Origin: an uncultured Lachnospiraceae bacterium
GTDB lineage: Bacteria > Bacillota > Clostridia > Lachnospirales > Lachnospiraceae
NCBI GenBank assembly: GCA_902766655.1
Contig: CACXEL010000079.1
Location: forward strand, 1 to 14,079
Direction: 5' to 3'
Length of the DNA stretch: 14,079 nt
Position 1 is the stretch's first letter. The number at the start of each line of letters is the position of its first letter. The notes beneath the pieces were generated by a model. The model had not been told where the DNA came from. It searched no databases and saw nothing but the letters and a program-made list of their open reading frames with translations. A program made the position numbers and the translations under genes. Positions 1-6,351 of the stretch are shown here, one piece after another.

Positions 1-843
1 AAGATCCGCAAGCCTTCCCGCCCCATGCGGGAGCCCCCAAAACCCAAGAACCAGCCCGAGCCGGCCCCACAGGCACCCAATCCCATGGATGAGTTCGCCA
101 TCCAGGCCAATCCCGGGTCTCACGTAAAGAAAATCATCGGCGTCGTGAGCGGCAAGGGCGGCGTGGGCAAGTCCCTCGTCACCGGGCTCATGGCTGTGTC
201 CGCCCAGCGCAAGGGCCTCAGGGCGGGCGTGCTGGACGCGGATATCACGGGTCCATCCGTCCCGAAGATGTTCGGAATCACCGGCAGCGCCTACGGCAGC
301 GAGGCCGGCATCCTTCCCCGTTATACGGACAAGGGGACCGCAATCATGTCCGTGAACCTGCTCCTGGAGGAGCCGGGCGAGCCGGTCATCTGGCGCGGCC
401 CGGTCATCGCCGGCGTCGTCAAGCAGTTCTGGACCGACGTGGCCTGGGGTGACCTGGACGTCCTCTTCGTGGATATGCCGCCCGGAACGGGTGACGTACC
501 GCTGACGGTCTTCCAGTCCTTCCCTGTGGACGGCATCGTCATCGTGACCTCCCCCCAGGACCTGGTCTCCATGATCGTGGAGAAAGCCGTCCGCATGGCA
601 GAGAAGATGGACATTCCCGTTCTGGGGGTCGTTGAGAACATGAGTTACTTCGTCTGCCCGACCTGCGGCAGCCGCCATGCCCTCTTCGGGGAGAGCAAGG
701 TCAGGTCCATCGCTGCGCTGCACAGGATCCCCAGAACTGCCCAGCTGCCCATCGATCCCGCCATCGCAGGCCTCTGCGACGCGGGCGCCATCGAGAATAT
801 GCCCCAGGAAATCCTGGACGAGGTGGCGGGGCTTTACGAATAA
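1..843 (+). CDS. mrp: Mrp/NBP35-family Fe-S cluster carrier ATPase, 5' end outside window
   Basis: A P-loop ATPase of the Mrp/ApbC/NBP35 family, cytoplasmic proteins that carry and deliver 4Fe-4S clusters to apoproteins. A deviant Walker A motif GKGGVGKS is encoded from position 151. It is followed by DADITGPS, the switch-like FVDMPPGTGD, and a CPTC pair (Cys codons at 655 and 664), which in this family holds the cluster bridging two subunits. The C-terminal part is complete. The frame is open to the left edge. The first ATG at 25 and the one at 85 have no ribosome binding site, so the true start and any N-terminal Cys-rich segment probably lie upstream. The visible N-terminal stretch is rich in Pro and Lys. 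hisB follows after 111 bp. The family call is firm; the client proteins are unknown. Confidence 0.93.
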   Translation, partial: KIRKPSRPMREPPKPKNQPEPAPQAPNPMDEFAIQANPGSHVKKIIGVVSGKGGVGKSLVTGLMAVSAQRKGLRAGVLDADITGPSVPKMFGITGSAYGSEAGILPRYTDKGTAIMSVNLLLEEPGEPVIWRGPVIAGVVKQFWTDVAWGDLDVLFVDMPPGTGDVPLTVFQSFPVDGIVIVTSPQDLVSMIVEKAVRMAEKMDIPVLGVVENMSYFVCPTCGSRHALFGESKVRSIAALHRIPRTAQLPIDPAIAGLCDAGAIENMPQEILDEVAGLYE

Positions 844-954
844 GGTTTACGTTTGCCGGCCCGGAGCGGCCGTTCGTGAATGGGAGAGGAGCTGCCCGCG
901 CGGCAGCAGCCATTGCACGCCGGTCCGGACCTGGCTTATATGCAGGAGGAAATC

Positions 955-1560
955 ATGCCCGAACAAGAAATGAACCCACGCATCGCGGAGATCACCCGCA
1001 CCACCAGGGAGACGGATATCACCGTCAGGCTGAATCTGGACGGGAGCGGCATGAGCCGTATCGACACCGGCATCGGCTTCTTTGACCACATGCTGGACGG
1101 CTTCGCCAGGCATGGCTTCTTTGACCTGGAATGCGTCTGTCGGGGAGATCTGAATGTGGATTCCCATCACACGATCGAGGATGTCGGCATCGTGCTTGGG
1201 CAGGCGATCCGTGAGGCGGTTGGGGACAAGGCCGGTATCCGGCGATACGGCCATTTCGCGCTGCCCATGGACGAGACTCTCATTCTGTGCGCCGTGGACC
1301 TCTGTGGCCGCCCCTACTATTCCTCGAACGTCGTCTACACGGTGCCGAAGATCGGCGATCTGGACACGGAGATGGTGAGGGAATTCTTCTATGCAGTGTC
1401 CTACTCCGGAGCCATGAATCTTCATTTTCACGAGCTTTCCGGTGTGAACAACCACCATATCGCCGAAGCCAGCTTCAAGGCCTTCGCCAAGGCCCTGGAC
1501 ATGGCCACCTCCTTTGATCCGAGGGTGACCGGCGTTTTATCCACCAAGGGGGCCCTGTAA
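955..1560 (+). CDS. hisB: Imidazoleglycerol-phosphate dehydratase
   Basis: Catalyses the sixth step of histidine biosynthesis, dehydrating imidazole glycerol phosphate to imidazole acetol phosphate with Mn2+ at the active site. The 201-residue product matches the usual length of the single-domain bacterial enzyme. Both metal-binding signatures are present: DSHHTIED (residues 69-76) and NNHHIAEAS (165-173), plus GIGFFDHML near residues 39-47. The ATG at 955 was chosen because AGGAGG at 944-949 lies 5 nt upstream. The in-frame ATGs at 880 and 940 lack such a site. There is no fused HisB phosphatase domain, unlike E. coli. No other his gene is visible, so the gene seems detached from a his operon or sits at its end. 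It may be cotranscribed with mrp, as no terminator is obvious between them. A hairpin encloses its stop codon. Confidence 0.97.
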   Translation: MPEQEMNPRIAEITRTTRETDITVRLNLDGSGMSRIDTGIGFFDHMLDGFARHGFFDLECVCRGDLNVDSHHTIEDVGIVLGQAIREAVGDKAGIRRYGHFALPMDETLILCAVDLCGRPYYSSNVVYTVPKIGDLDTEMVREFFYAVSYSGAMNLHFHELSGVNNHHIAEASFKAFAKALDMATSFDPRVTGVLSTKGAL

Positions 1561-1570
1561 GGCCCCTTGG
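1544..1570 (+). other. Hairpin enclosing the hisB stop codon
   Basis: The arms 1544-1554 and 1561-1570 pair over 10 bp with one bulged G. The 6-nt loop (1555-1560) contains the TAA stop. No T-run follows, so it is not a standard terminator. It could protect the mRNA 3' end or slow the last ribosomes. Only the pairing is seen; the role is inferred. Confidence 0.45.
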
Positions 1571-1598
1571 GTGCTTCCTGCGCGGGAGAGCTGGCCGG

Positions 1599-1625
1599 CC
1601 GTTCCGTTTGATTGGGAAGGTTTTT
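1599..1625 (+). terminator. Candidate weak intrinsic terminator of hisB
   Basis: A short imperfect stem (TTCC at 1602-1605 with GGAA at 1615-1618, extended past a mismatch) is followed directly by TTTTT at 1621-1625. It lies 40-65 nt after the hisB stop and before the tRNA promoter. The stem is short and interrupted, so the call is tentative. Confidence 0.4.
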
Positions 1626-1734
1626 GACGGGCCGGATGAATGATTCCGACCTCCGAAGGAAGCCCTGACGGGGCGGGAGAAGGGGCAGTACCTGCAAAGG
1701 TGGGCCTGGGCGGGGGAAGATTTTGAAAAAAATC

Positions 1735-1762
1735 TTGCATTCTCCGCCCGGTTGTGTATAAT
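1735..1762 (+). promoter_or_regulatory. Sigma-70-type promoter of tRNA-Thr
   Basis: The -35 TTGCAT (1735-1740) and perfect -10 TATAAT (1757-1762) are separated by 16 bp. Expected initiation is near 1769, about 8 nt before the mature tRNA 5' end. The tRNA therefore appears to be a single-gene transcription unit. Confidence 0.75.
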
Positions 1763-1776
1763 AGTTCAAGTAGCGC

Positions 1777-1849
<73 letters not shown>

Positions 1850-1859
1850 GGCACGAGAT

Positions 1860-1891
1860 CCCTCCGGGAGTTTTCCCGGAGGGGTTTTTTT
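1860..1891 (+). terminator. Strong intrinsic terminator after tRNA-Thr
   Basis: A perfect 10-bp GC-rich stem (1860-1869 with 1874-1883) with a GTTT tetraloop is followed by one extra G and seven Ts (1885-1891). It begins 11 nt after the tRNA and should separate it fully from the xdh region. Confidence 0.92.
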
Positions 1892-1948
1892 ATAGTCGGT
1901 CCCGGGCAGACCGGCCTTGCCGCGATCTTCATTTTTCTCAATATTATC

Positions 1949-1967
1949 GAGATCTCCAATTAATTGG
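1949..1967. promoter_or_regulatory. Two abutting palindromes, possible operator of the xdh operon
   Basis: GAGATCTC (1949-1956) and CCAATTAATTGG (1956-1967) are perfect palindromes sharing one base. They end 5 bp before the -35 element of the predicted xdh promoter. The position suits a dimeric activator or repressor. No regulator gene is in the window, and binding is not demonstrated. Confidence 0.4.
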
Positions 1968-1972
1968 TGCAT

Positions 1973-2002
1973 TTGTCTGTAAACAGTGATAAAATCTATT
2001 AT
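1973..2002 (+). promoter_or_regulatory. Predicted promoter of xdhABC
   Basis: TTGTCT (1973-1978) and TATTAT (1997-2002) are separated by 18 bp, with initiation expected near 2009. The surrounding sequence is AT-rich, unlike the GC-rich genes. Neither hexamer is perfect, so an activator at the palindromes just upstream is plausible. The resulting leader before xdhA would be about 245 nt. Confidence 0.5.
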
Positions 2003-2049
2003 AGAGAGTGAAAATTATCGGTACCTGTTCAGCACCTGTGAGCCGGGAT

Positions 2050-2086
2050 GCCAGGCATCGCGGTGGGCAGAAGCGCCTGGCTTTTT
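2050..2086 (+). terminator. Terminator-like hairpin within the xdhA leader
   Basis: GCCAGGC (2050-2056) pairs over 7 bp with GCCTGGC (2075-2081), followed directly by TTTTT (2082-2086). The loop is large (18 nt). Because the 3' arm can alternatively pair with 2113-2119, this may be a conditional terminator. Confidence 0.4.
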
Positions 2087-2191
2087 GGCTGCATCATGTG
2101 TATATTCCCCCTGCCAGGCGGGGCGGCTGTCCGTTATTCCCGCATCTTCAGTATGCGGAAGGGACCACAGGTCCGGAATAATATCAGATGT

Positions 2192-2218
2192 CCCGGAAGA
2201 AGCCAGCTCCGGGCTTTT
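2192..2218 (+). terminator. Conditional terminator just before xdhA
   Basis: CCCGGA (2192-2197) pairs with TCCGGG (2208-2213), followed by CTTTT (2214-2218). The stem is only 6 bp and the T-run short, so it would be weak. The 3' arm can instead pair with TCCGGA at 2172-2177, giving a possible antiterminator. It lies about 35 nt before the xdhA start. Confidence 0.4.
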
Positions 2219-2252
2219 GGTCTACTCTGTTTTACGGAAAGGATGTGAGTAA

Positions 2253-4535
2253 ATGGTAATAGGAAAGTCCCTGCCCCGCGTTGACGCCTACGACAAGGCC
2301 ACCGGGAGGACAAAGTACACCGAAGACCTCTGCACCCCGAACACATATGTCGCCAGAATAGTCCACGCAACGATCGGCCATGGCTACGTGAAGTCGATCG
2401 ATACCAGCGAAGCCGAGAAGGTGCCGGGCGTCGTGAAGGTCCTCACCTGTTTTGACACGCCTCCCTATAAATATCCGACCGCCGGCCACCCCTGGTCCAC
2501 GGATCCCGCCCACCAGGACGTGGCTGACAGGAGCCTTCTGACATCCCACGTCCGCCTCTTCGGGGATGACATTGCCCTCGTCATCGCGGAGGACGACGTC
2601 TCCGCCACCCAGGCTGCCCGCCTCGTCAGGGCGGAGTATGAGGAGCTGCCCGTCGTTCTTGATGCCCGCGAGGCCATGAAGGAAGGGGCCCCGGTCATTC
2701 ACGAGAAGTATCCCAACAATGTCCTGAGCCACACCTCCAGCCGCAAGGGGAACTATGAGGAGGCCATCAAGGAGCCCGGCCTCATAAAGGTCGAGGGGTG
2801 GTACGACACGCCCTCCGTCCAGCACTGTCACATCGAGAACTTCATCTGCACAAGCTATATGGAGAACGGCAGGATCGTGGTCCTCTCCTCGACCCAGATC
2901 CCCCACATCGTCCGCCGCGTCGTCGGCCAGGCCCTGGGCATTCCCTGGGGCAAAGTCCGGATCATCAAGCCCTACATTGGCGGCGGCTTTGGCGACAAGC
3001 AGGACGCCCTCTACGAGCCCCTCTGTGCCTGGGCCACCACCCAGGTCGGCGGCCACCCGGTCAAGCTGGACCTGAGCCGTGAGGAGACCTTCACCAACTG
3101 CCGCGTGCGCCACGCCATCCTTTTCCATATCATCAGTTATGTCAGACCGGATGGCAGTATGGTGGCCAGAAAGCTGGAAATGTGGTCGAACCAGGGCGCT
3201 TACGCCTCCCACGGCCACAGCATCGCGGCCAAGGCCATGGGTGCATTTCCCCAGCTCTACCCCTGCGACAACGTGGAGTGCGACTCCTATACGGTCTTCA
3301 CCAACCGGTCGGTGGCCGGCGCCATGAGAGGCTACGGCATGCCGCAGGCCAGCTTCGCCTACGAGTGCCATGCCGAGGATATTGTCATGAAGCTGGGGCT
3401 TGATCCCATTCAGTTCAGGCGCGACCACCTCATGCCCGTGGGCTACGTCGACGGCTTCTCGAAGAACGAGCTCTACAGCGACACCTTCAACCAGTCCATG
3501 GACGTGGGCATCAAAGCCTTCGATTATTATAAGAAGAGGGACCTCTACCGGAATCAGACCGGCGATATCAGAAGGGGCATCGGCATGTCTGTCTTCTGGT
3601 ACAACACCGCGGTCTTCCCGATCTCGCTGGAGACCTCCTCCTGCCGCATGGTGCTCAACCAGGATGGATCGGTCCAGGTCCAGGTGGGAGAGACGGAGAT
3701 CGGCCAGGGCGCGGACACGGCTTATGCCCAGATGACCGCGGACACCCTCGGCATTCCGTTTGAGAACGTCCATGTGGTCTCCAACCAGGACACGGACGTC
3801 ACGCCCTACGGCACCGGCGCTTACGCTTCCCGTCAGACCTACACGGCCGGCATGTCGATCCGGATGTGCGCGGAGGCCTTCAAGGAGCGGATCCTCAAGG
3901 TCGCCTTCGACTACACGAGAATGCAGCCCTACATCTGCGACATCGTGGACGGCAACATCATCCGCGTGACCGACGGCAGGGTCCTCATGACCCTGGGCGA
4001 CCTGGCGACGGAAGCACTCTATAATCCCAAAGACAGCCACCACCTGACCATGGAGAAGACGGCCACCATCCGGTCCAACGCCTACAGTTTCGGCTGCTGC
4101 TTCGCCGAGGTCGAGGTGGATATCCCGCTCTGCCACGTGAAGCTTCTCAGGGTCATGAACGTGCACGACTGCGGCAGGCTCATCAACCCTGCCCTGGCGG
4201 AAGGCCAGGTGGAAGGCGGTATGAGCATGGGCATAGGGTACGCCTTGTCCGAAAAGATGATTTATGACCAGAAGACGGCCAGGCTCCTCAACAACAACCT
4301 CCTGGACTACAAACTGTCCACCACCATGGATCACCCGAAGCTGGAGGTCCATTTCCTGGAAAATGAGGAGCCCACCTCGGCCTTCGGCACCAAGGCCCTC
4401 GGCGAACCGCCGGTCTGCCCGGTGGCGCCGGCCATCAGGAACGCGATCCTGAACGCCACGGGCATTTCTCTCCATGAGCTGCCCATGGACCCGCATCTTC
4501 TGTTCAGGGAATTCAAGGCGGCAGGCCTTATCTGA
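2253..4535 (+). CDS. xdhA: Xanthine-dehydrogenase-family molybdopterin-binding subunit
   Basis: The large subunit of a three-subunit molybdenum hydroxylase; it binds molybdopterin and hydroxylates an N-heterocycle, probably a purine. The 760 residues closely resemble E. coli XdhA, including the C-terminal AAGLI-type end. The N-terminal a/b-hammerhead domain starts PRVDAYDKATG. The molybdopterin domains contain IGGGFGDKQD (242-251), GAMRGYG (around Arg359), GETEIGQGADT, a NVHDCGRLINP segment and LGEPP with the likely catalytic Glu718. Position 250 is Gln where mammalian xanthine oxidase has the substrate-contacting Glu802; E. coli XdhA also has Gln. The ATG at 2253 follows an AAGGATG-like site at 2240-2246. 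xdhB starts 14 bp downstream. No Moco maturation or insertion gene is nearby. The family is certain; the exact substrate is not. Confidence 0.93.
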   Translation: MVIGKSLPRVDAYDKATGRTKYTEDLCTPNTYVARIVHATIGHGYVKSIDTSEAEKVPGVVKVLTCFDTPPYKYPTAGHPWSTDPAHQDVADRSLLTSHVRLFGDDIALVIAEDDVSATQAARLVRAEYEELPVVLDAREAMKEGAPVIHEKYPNNVLSHTSSRKGNYEEAIKEPGLIKVEGWYDTPSVQHCHIENFICTSYMENGRIVVLSSTQIPHIVRRVVGQALGIPWGKVRIIKPYIGGGFGDKQDALYEPLCAWATTQVGGHPVKLDLSREETFTNCRVRHAILFHIISYVRPDGSMVARKLEMWSNQGAYASHGHSIAAKAMGAFPQLYPCDNVECDSYTVFTNRSVAGAMRGYGMPQASFAYECHAEDIVMKLGLDPIQFRRDHLMPVGYVDGFSKNELYSDTFNQSMDVGIKAFDYYKKRDLYRNQTGDIRRGIGMSVFWYNTAVFPISLETSSCRMVLNQDGSVQVQVGETEIGQGADTAYAQMTADTLGIPFENVHVVSNQDTDVTPYGTGAYASRQTYTAGMSIRMCAEAFKERILKVAFDYTRMQPYICDIVDGNIIRVTDGRVLMTLGDLATEALYNPKDSHHLTMEKTATIRSNAYSFGCCFAEVEVDIPLCHVKLLRVMNVHDCGRLINPALAEGQVEGGMSMGIGYALSEKMIYDQKTARLLNNNLLDYKLSTTMDHPKLEVHFLENEEPTSAFGTKALGEPPVCPVAPAIRNAILNATGISLHELPMDPHLLFREFKAAGLI

Positions 4536-4549
4536 GGGGGTGAAGAGAT

Positions 4550-5431
4550 ATGTATGATATCAAAGCATTATATGAAGCCTACAGCGTAGAGGAGGCTGTT
4601 CGGCTTCTTGCGGCCCACCCCGAAGCCCAGATCATAGCAGGCGGCTCTGACGTTCTGGTCCAGGTCAGGGAGGGCAGACGCGCCGGGAAGGAGCTTGTCA
4701 GCATTTTCATGATCGATGAGCTGCGCGGCGTCACCATGGAGGAGGATGGTACGATCCGGATCGGATCCCTGTCATCCTTCCACACGATCACCTACAGCCC
4801 GATCATTCAGGAACACCTGTCGGTCCTGGGCGAGGCCGTGGACATGGTCGGCGGACCCCAGATCCGCGCCATCGGCACCATCGGCGGCAATACCTGCAAC
4901 GGCGTGACCAGCGCCGATTCCGCCTCCACCCTCATGGCCCTCGACGCGGTCATGGAGGTGATCGGACCGGAAGGAAAACGGCTGGTCCCCATCGCGGACT
5001 GGTATAAAGGCCCCAAGAAAGTAAATCTCGGTCCGGCCGAGCTCCAGACGGCGATTCTGATCCGTAAGGAGAGCTACGAAGGCTACAAGGGCCATTACAT
5101 CAAATACGGCATGCGGAACGCCATGGAGATCGCCACTACGGGCTGCTCCGTCAACGTGAAGCTGTCGGCGGACAAGAAGACGGTCGAGGACGTTCGCATA
5201 GGCTACGGTGTGGCCGCCCCGGTCCCAATCAGGGCCAGGACAGCGGAGGCCAATGCCAAAGGGAAGCCGGCTGATGCGGAAACGGCCGCGGCCATCGGCC
5301 GGGACGTGCTGCTGGACGTGACACCCAGGAACAGCTGGCGCGCGTCGAAGGACATGCGTCTCCACCTCTGCAGCACCATGGCGCAGAGGGCCTTCACCGA
5401 GGCGGTGAGAAAGAGCGGGGGTGAGATCTGA
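4550..5431 (+). CDS. xdhB: Xanthine-dehydrogenase-family FAD-binding subunit
   Basis: The FAD subunit, which takes electrons from the iron-sulfur subunit and passes them to NAD+ or another acceptor. The 293 residues match the length of E. coli XdhB (about 292). Flavin-binding signatures are AGGSD (30-34) and IGTIGGNTCNG (108-118), typical of the PCMH-type FAD fold, followed by the CO-dehydrogenase flavoprotein C-terminal domain with SWRASKDMRLHL. It lacks the extra 4Fe-4S loop of 4-hydroxybenzoyl-CoA reductase. The ATG follows AGGGGGTGA (4535-4543), which overlaps the last base of the xdhA stop. The gene overlaps xdhC by one base (TGATG), indicating translational coupling and equal subunit supply. 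Confidence 0.93.
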   Translation: MYDIKALYEAYSVEEAVRLLAAHPEAQIIAGGSDVLVQVREGRRAGKELVSIFMIDELRGVTMEEDGTIRIGSLSSFHTITYSPIIQEHLSVLGEAVDMVGGPQIRAIGTIGGNTCNGVTSADSASTLMALDAVMEVIGPEGKRLVPIADWYKGPKKVNLGPAELQTAILIRKESYEGYKGHYIKYGMRNAMEIATTGCSVNVKLSADKKTVEDVRIGYGVAAPVPIRARTAEANAKGKPADAETAAAIGRDVLLDVTPRNSWRASKDMRLHLCSTMAQRAFTEAVRKSGGEI

Positions 5432-5985
5432 TGGAAGACAGACAGTATAAGATGGTCCACTGCTATGTAAACGGCAAGGAAAGGGCCGCCATGGTCGACG
5501 TCCGGTCCTCCCTGACGGACATGCTGAGAAATGAATTCGGCCTGACTTCAGTCAAGAAAGGCTGCGAGGTGGGAGAGTGCGGCGCCTGCGCGGTCATCAT
5601 CGACGGTGACTGCTATGACTCCTGTATCTACCTGGCGGTCTGGGCGGAGGGCAAGCATATCACAACGCTGGAGGGGCTTGAGGGGCCGAACGGGGAGCTC
5701 TCCGACATCCAGCAGGCTTTCGTCGACGAGACAGCCATCCAGTGCGGCTTCTGCTCGCCGGGCTTTATGCTGGAGGCCCACCATGTCCTGAAGCCGGGTG
5801 TGATCTACACGGACGATGAGCTGAGAAAAAAGCTCTCCGGCCATCTCTGCCGCTGCACGGGCTATGAGAACATCATGCGGGCCGTGAAGAAGACCATGTA
5901 CCAGCGGGCCGGTATGGAGATGCCGGTCGAGGAGGACAGGATTCCGCTCTCCGTGCCCATTGAAGACGGCAAGGTCGTCCTGTGA
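5431..5985 (+). CDS. xdhC: Xanthine-dehydrogenase-family 2Fe-2S subunit
   Basis: Small electron-transfer subunit linking the molybdenum centre to FAD through two 2Fe-2S clusters. The N-terminal plant-type ferredoxin domain has Cys45, Cys50, Cys53 and Cys65 (GCEVGECGAC...C). The C-terminal four-helix domain has Cys105, Cys108, Cys140 and Cys142 (QCGFC and LCRCTGY). All eight ligands are present, so the protein should be functional. It is 184 residues, somewhat longer than E. coli XdhC (about 159), because of a tail of roughly 25 residues after the second cluster domain. The start ATG overlaps the xdhB stop. A second ATG at 5452 is possible but lacks a better site. A GC-rich hairpin with a short T-run follows as the likely operon end. 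Confidence 0.94.
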   Translation: MEDRQYKMVHCYVNGKERAAMVDVRSSLTDMLRNEFGLTSVKKGCEVGECGACAVIIDGDCYDSCIYLAVWAEGKHITTLEGLEGPNGELSDIQQAFVDETAIQCGFCSPGFMLEAHHVLKPGVIYTDDELRKKLSGHLCRCTGYENIMRAVKKTMYQRAGMEMPVEEDRIPLSVPIEDGKVVL

Positions 5986-6039
5986 AATACGGTAAAGCGC
6001 TCGATTTGTCCGGCTCCCTCAGACAAATGAAAACAAAGC

Positions 6040-6082
6040 CCCGCCTTCTCCAGGCCCAGAAAACCCGGCGGGCGGGTCTTTT
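6040..6082 (+). terminator. Candidate terminator of xdhABC
   Basis: CCCGCC (6040-6045) can pair with GGCGGG at 6067-6072 or at 6071-6076. The latter is followed by TCTTTT (6077-6082). The loop is long (25 nt) and the T-run short, so efficiency is uncertain. Confidence 0.5.
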
Positions 6083-6250
6083 GGCGCGACAGAACCTGTA
6101 AAACGCCTTCGTCCCTACAGGGAGACTATAAGAAGTCCGATATTCTTCCAGGGAGCAAACAACGAAATGAATTGCCGGTCCCTCAGGCCGATGAGCTGAC
6201 CGCTTTCCGATCTTTTTTGGGATCCGCTGCAACATTTCCTTTTTCATGCC

Positions 6251-6259
6251 TGTTATAAA
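6251..6259 (+). promoter_or_regulatory. Candidate extended -10 promoter of the DUF4349 gene
   Basis: TG (6251-6252), one base, then TATAAA (6254-6259) fits an extended -10 element. No good -35 hexamer is present 17 bp upstream. It would give a leader of about 85 nt. This is the best candidate in the gap but remains tentative. Confidence 0.4.
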
Positions 6260-6351
6260 GACAAAGGGATAAAAAAGGGGAGCCATACAGCGGACCTGCT
6301 GAAGAAAGGGAGGCACTCTGACAGTTCCCGACAGATCAAGGAGGTATCACT

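Larger units (their letters stand above)
2009..2252 (+). promoter_or_regulatory. Structured 5' leader of xdhA, candidate riboswitch or attenuator
   Basis: A leader of about 245 nt without a convincing coding region. It can fold into several competing structures. GCCTGGC (2075-2081) can pair either with GCCAGGC at 2050-2056 or with GCCAGGC at 2113-2119. A three-way junction can form from 2134-2140/2175-2181 (TTATTCC with GGAATAA), 2141-2145/2153-2157 and 2162-2166/2170-2174. A long-range helix of 2034-2040 with 2166-2172 competes with the last of these. TCCGGA (2172-2177) can pair with 2208-2213 and so block the downstream terminator stem. Known leaders of molybdenum enzymes include the Moco riboswitch, but I see no clear match to it or to purine or cobalamin aptamers. 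Ligand and class are unknown. Confidence 0.5.
5986..6351. other. Gene-free gap between xdhC and the DUF4349 gene
   Basis: 366 bp with no convincing coding region; an open frame on the minus strand gives a basic, low-complexity product without a ribosome binding site. It holds a hairpin (ATTTGTC 6004-6010 with GACAAAT 6022-6028), a candidate terminator (6040-6082), a second inverted repeat (CCTGTA 6095-6100 with TACAGG 6116-6121), a repeated CAGGGAG (6118-6124 and 6149-6155), a candidate extended -10 promoter (6251-6259) and the ribosome binding site AAGGAGGT (6338-6345) of the next gene. I see no RNA gene I can name. Confidence 0.6.

Noticed and set aside
891..907. Hairpin GCTGCC/GGCAGC between mrp and hisB as a terminator
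   Set aside because: There is no T-run after it and the stem is short. The pairing is expected by chance in GC-rich sequence.
1986..2252. Small plus-strand open frames in the xdhA leader, possible leader peptide
   Set aside because: The reading frames begin without a ribosome binding site and encode no recognisable pattern such as a run of one amino acid. The region is better explained as structured RNA.
2009..2252. Assignment of the leader to the Moco riboswitch family
   Set aside because: The gene context fits, but I could not align the conserved core of that RNA to this sequence, so only a general candidate is reported.
2232..4496. A very long open frame on the minus strand opposite xdhA
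   Set aside because: It mirrors the codon bias of a GC-rich gene, its product is low-complexity and rich in His, Val, Gly and Asp, and it has no ribosome binding site. The plus-strand protein is clearly homologous to XdhA.
5873..6316. A minus-strand open frame covering the gap after xdhC
   Set aside because: The basic, low-complexity product has no recognisable domain, no ribosome binding site, and overlaps the end of xdhC.
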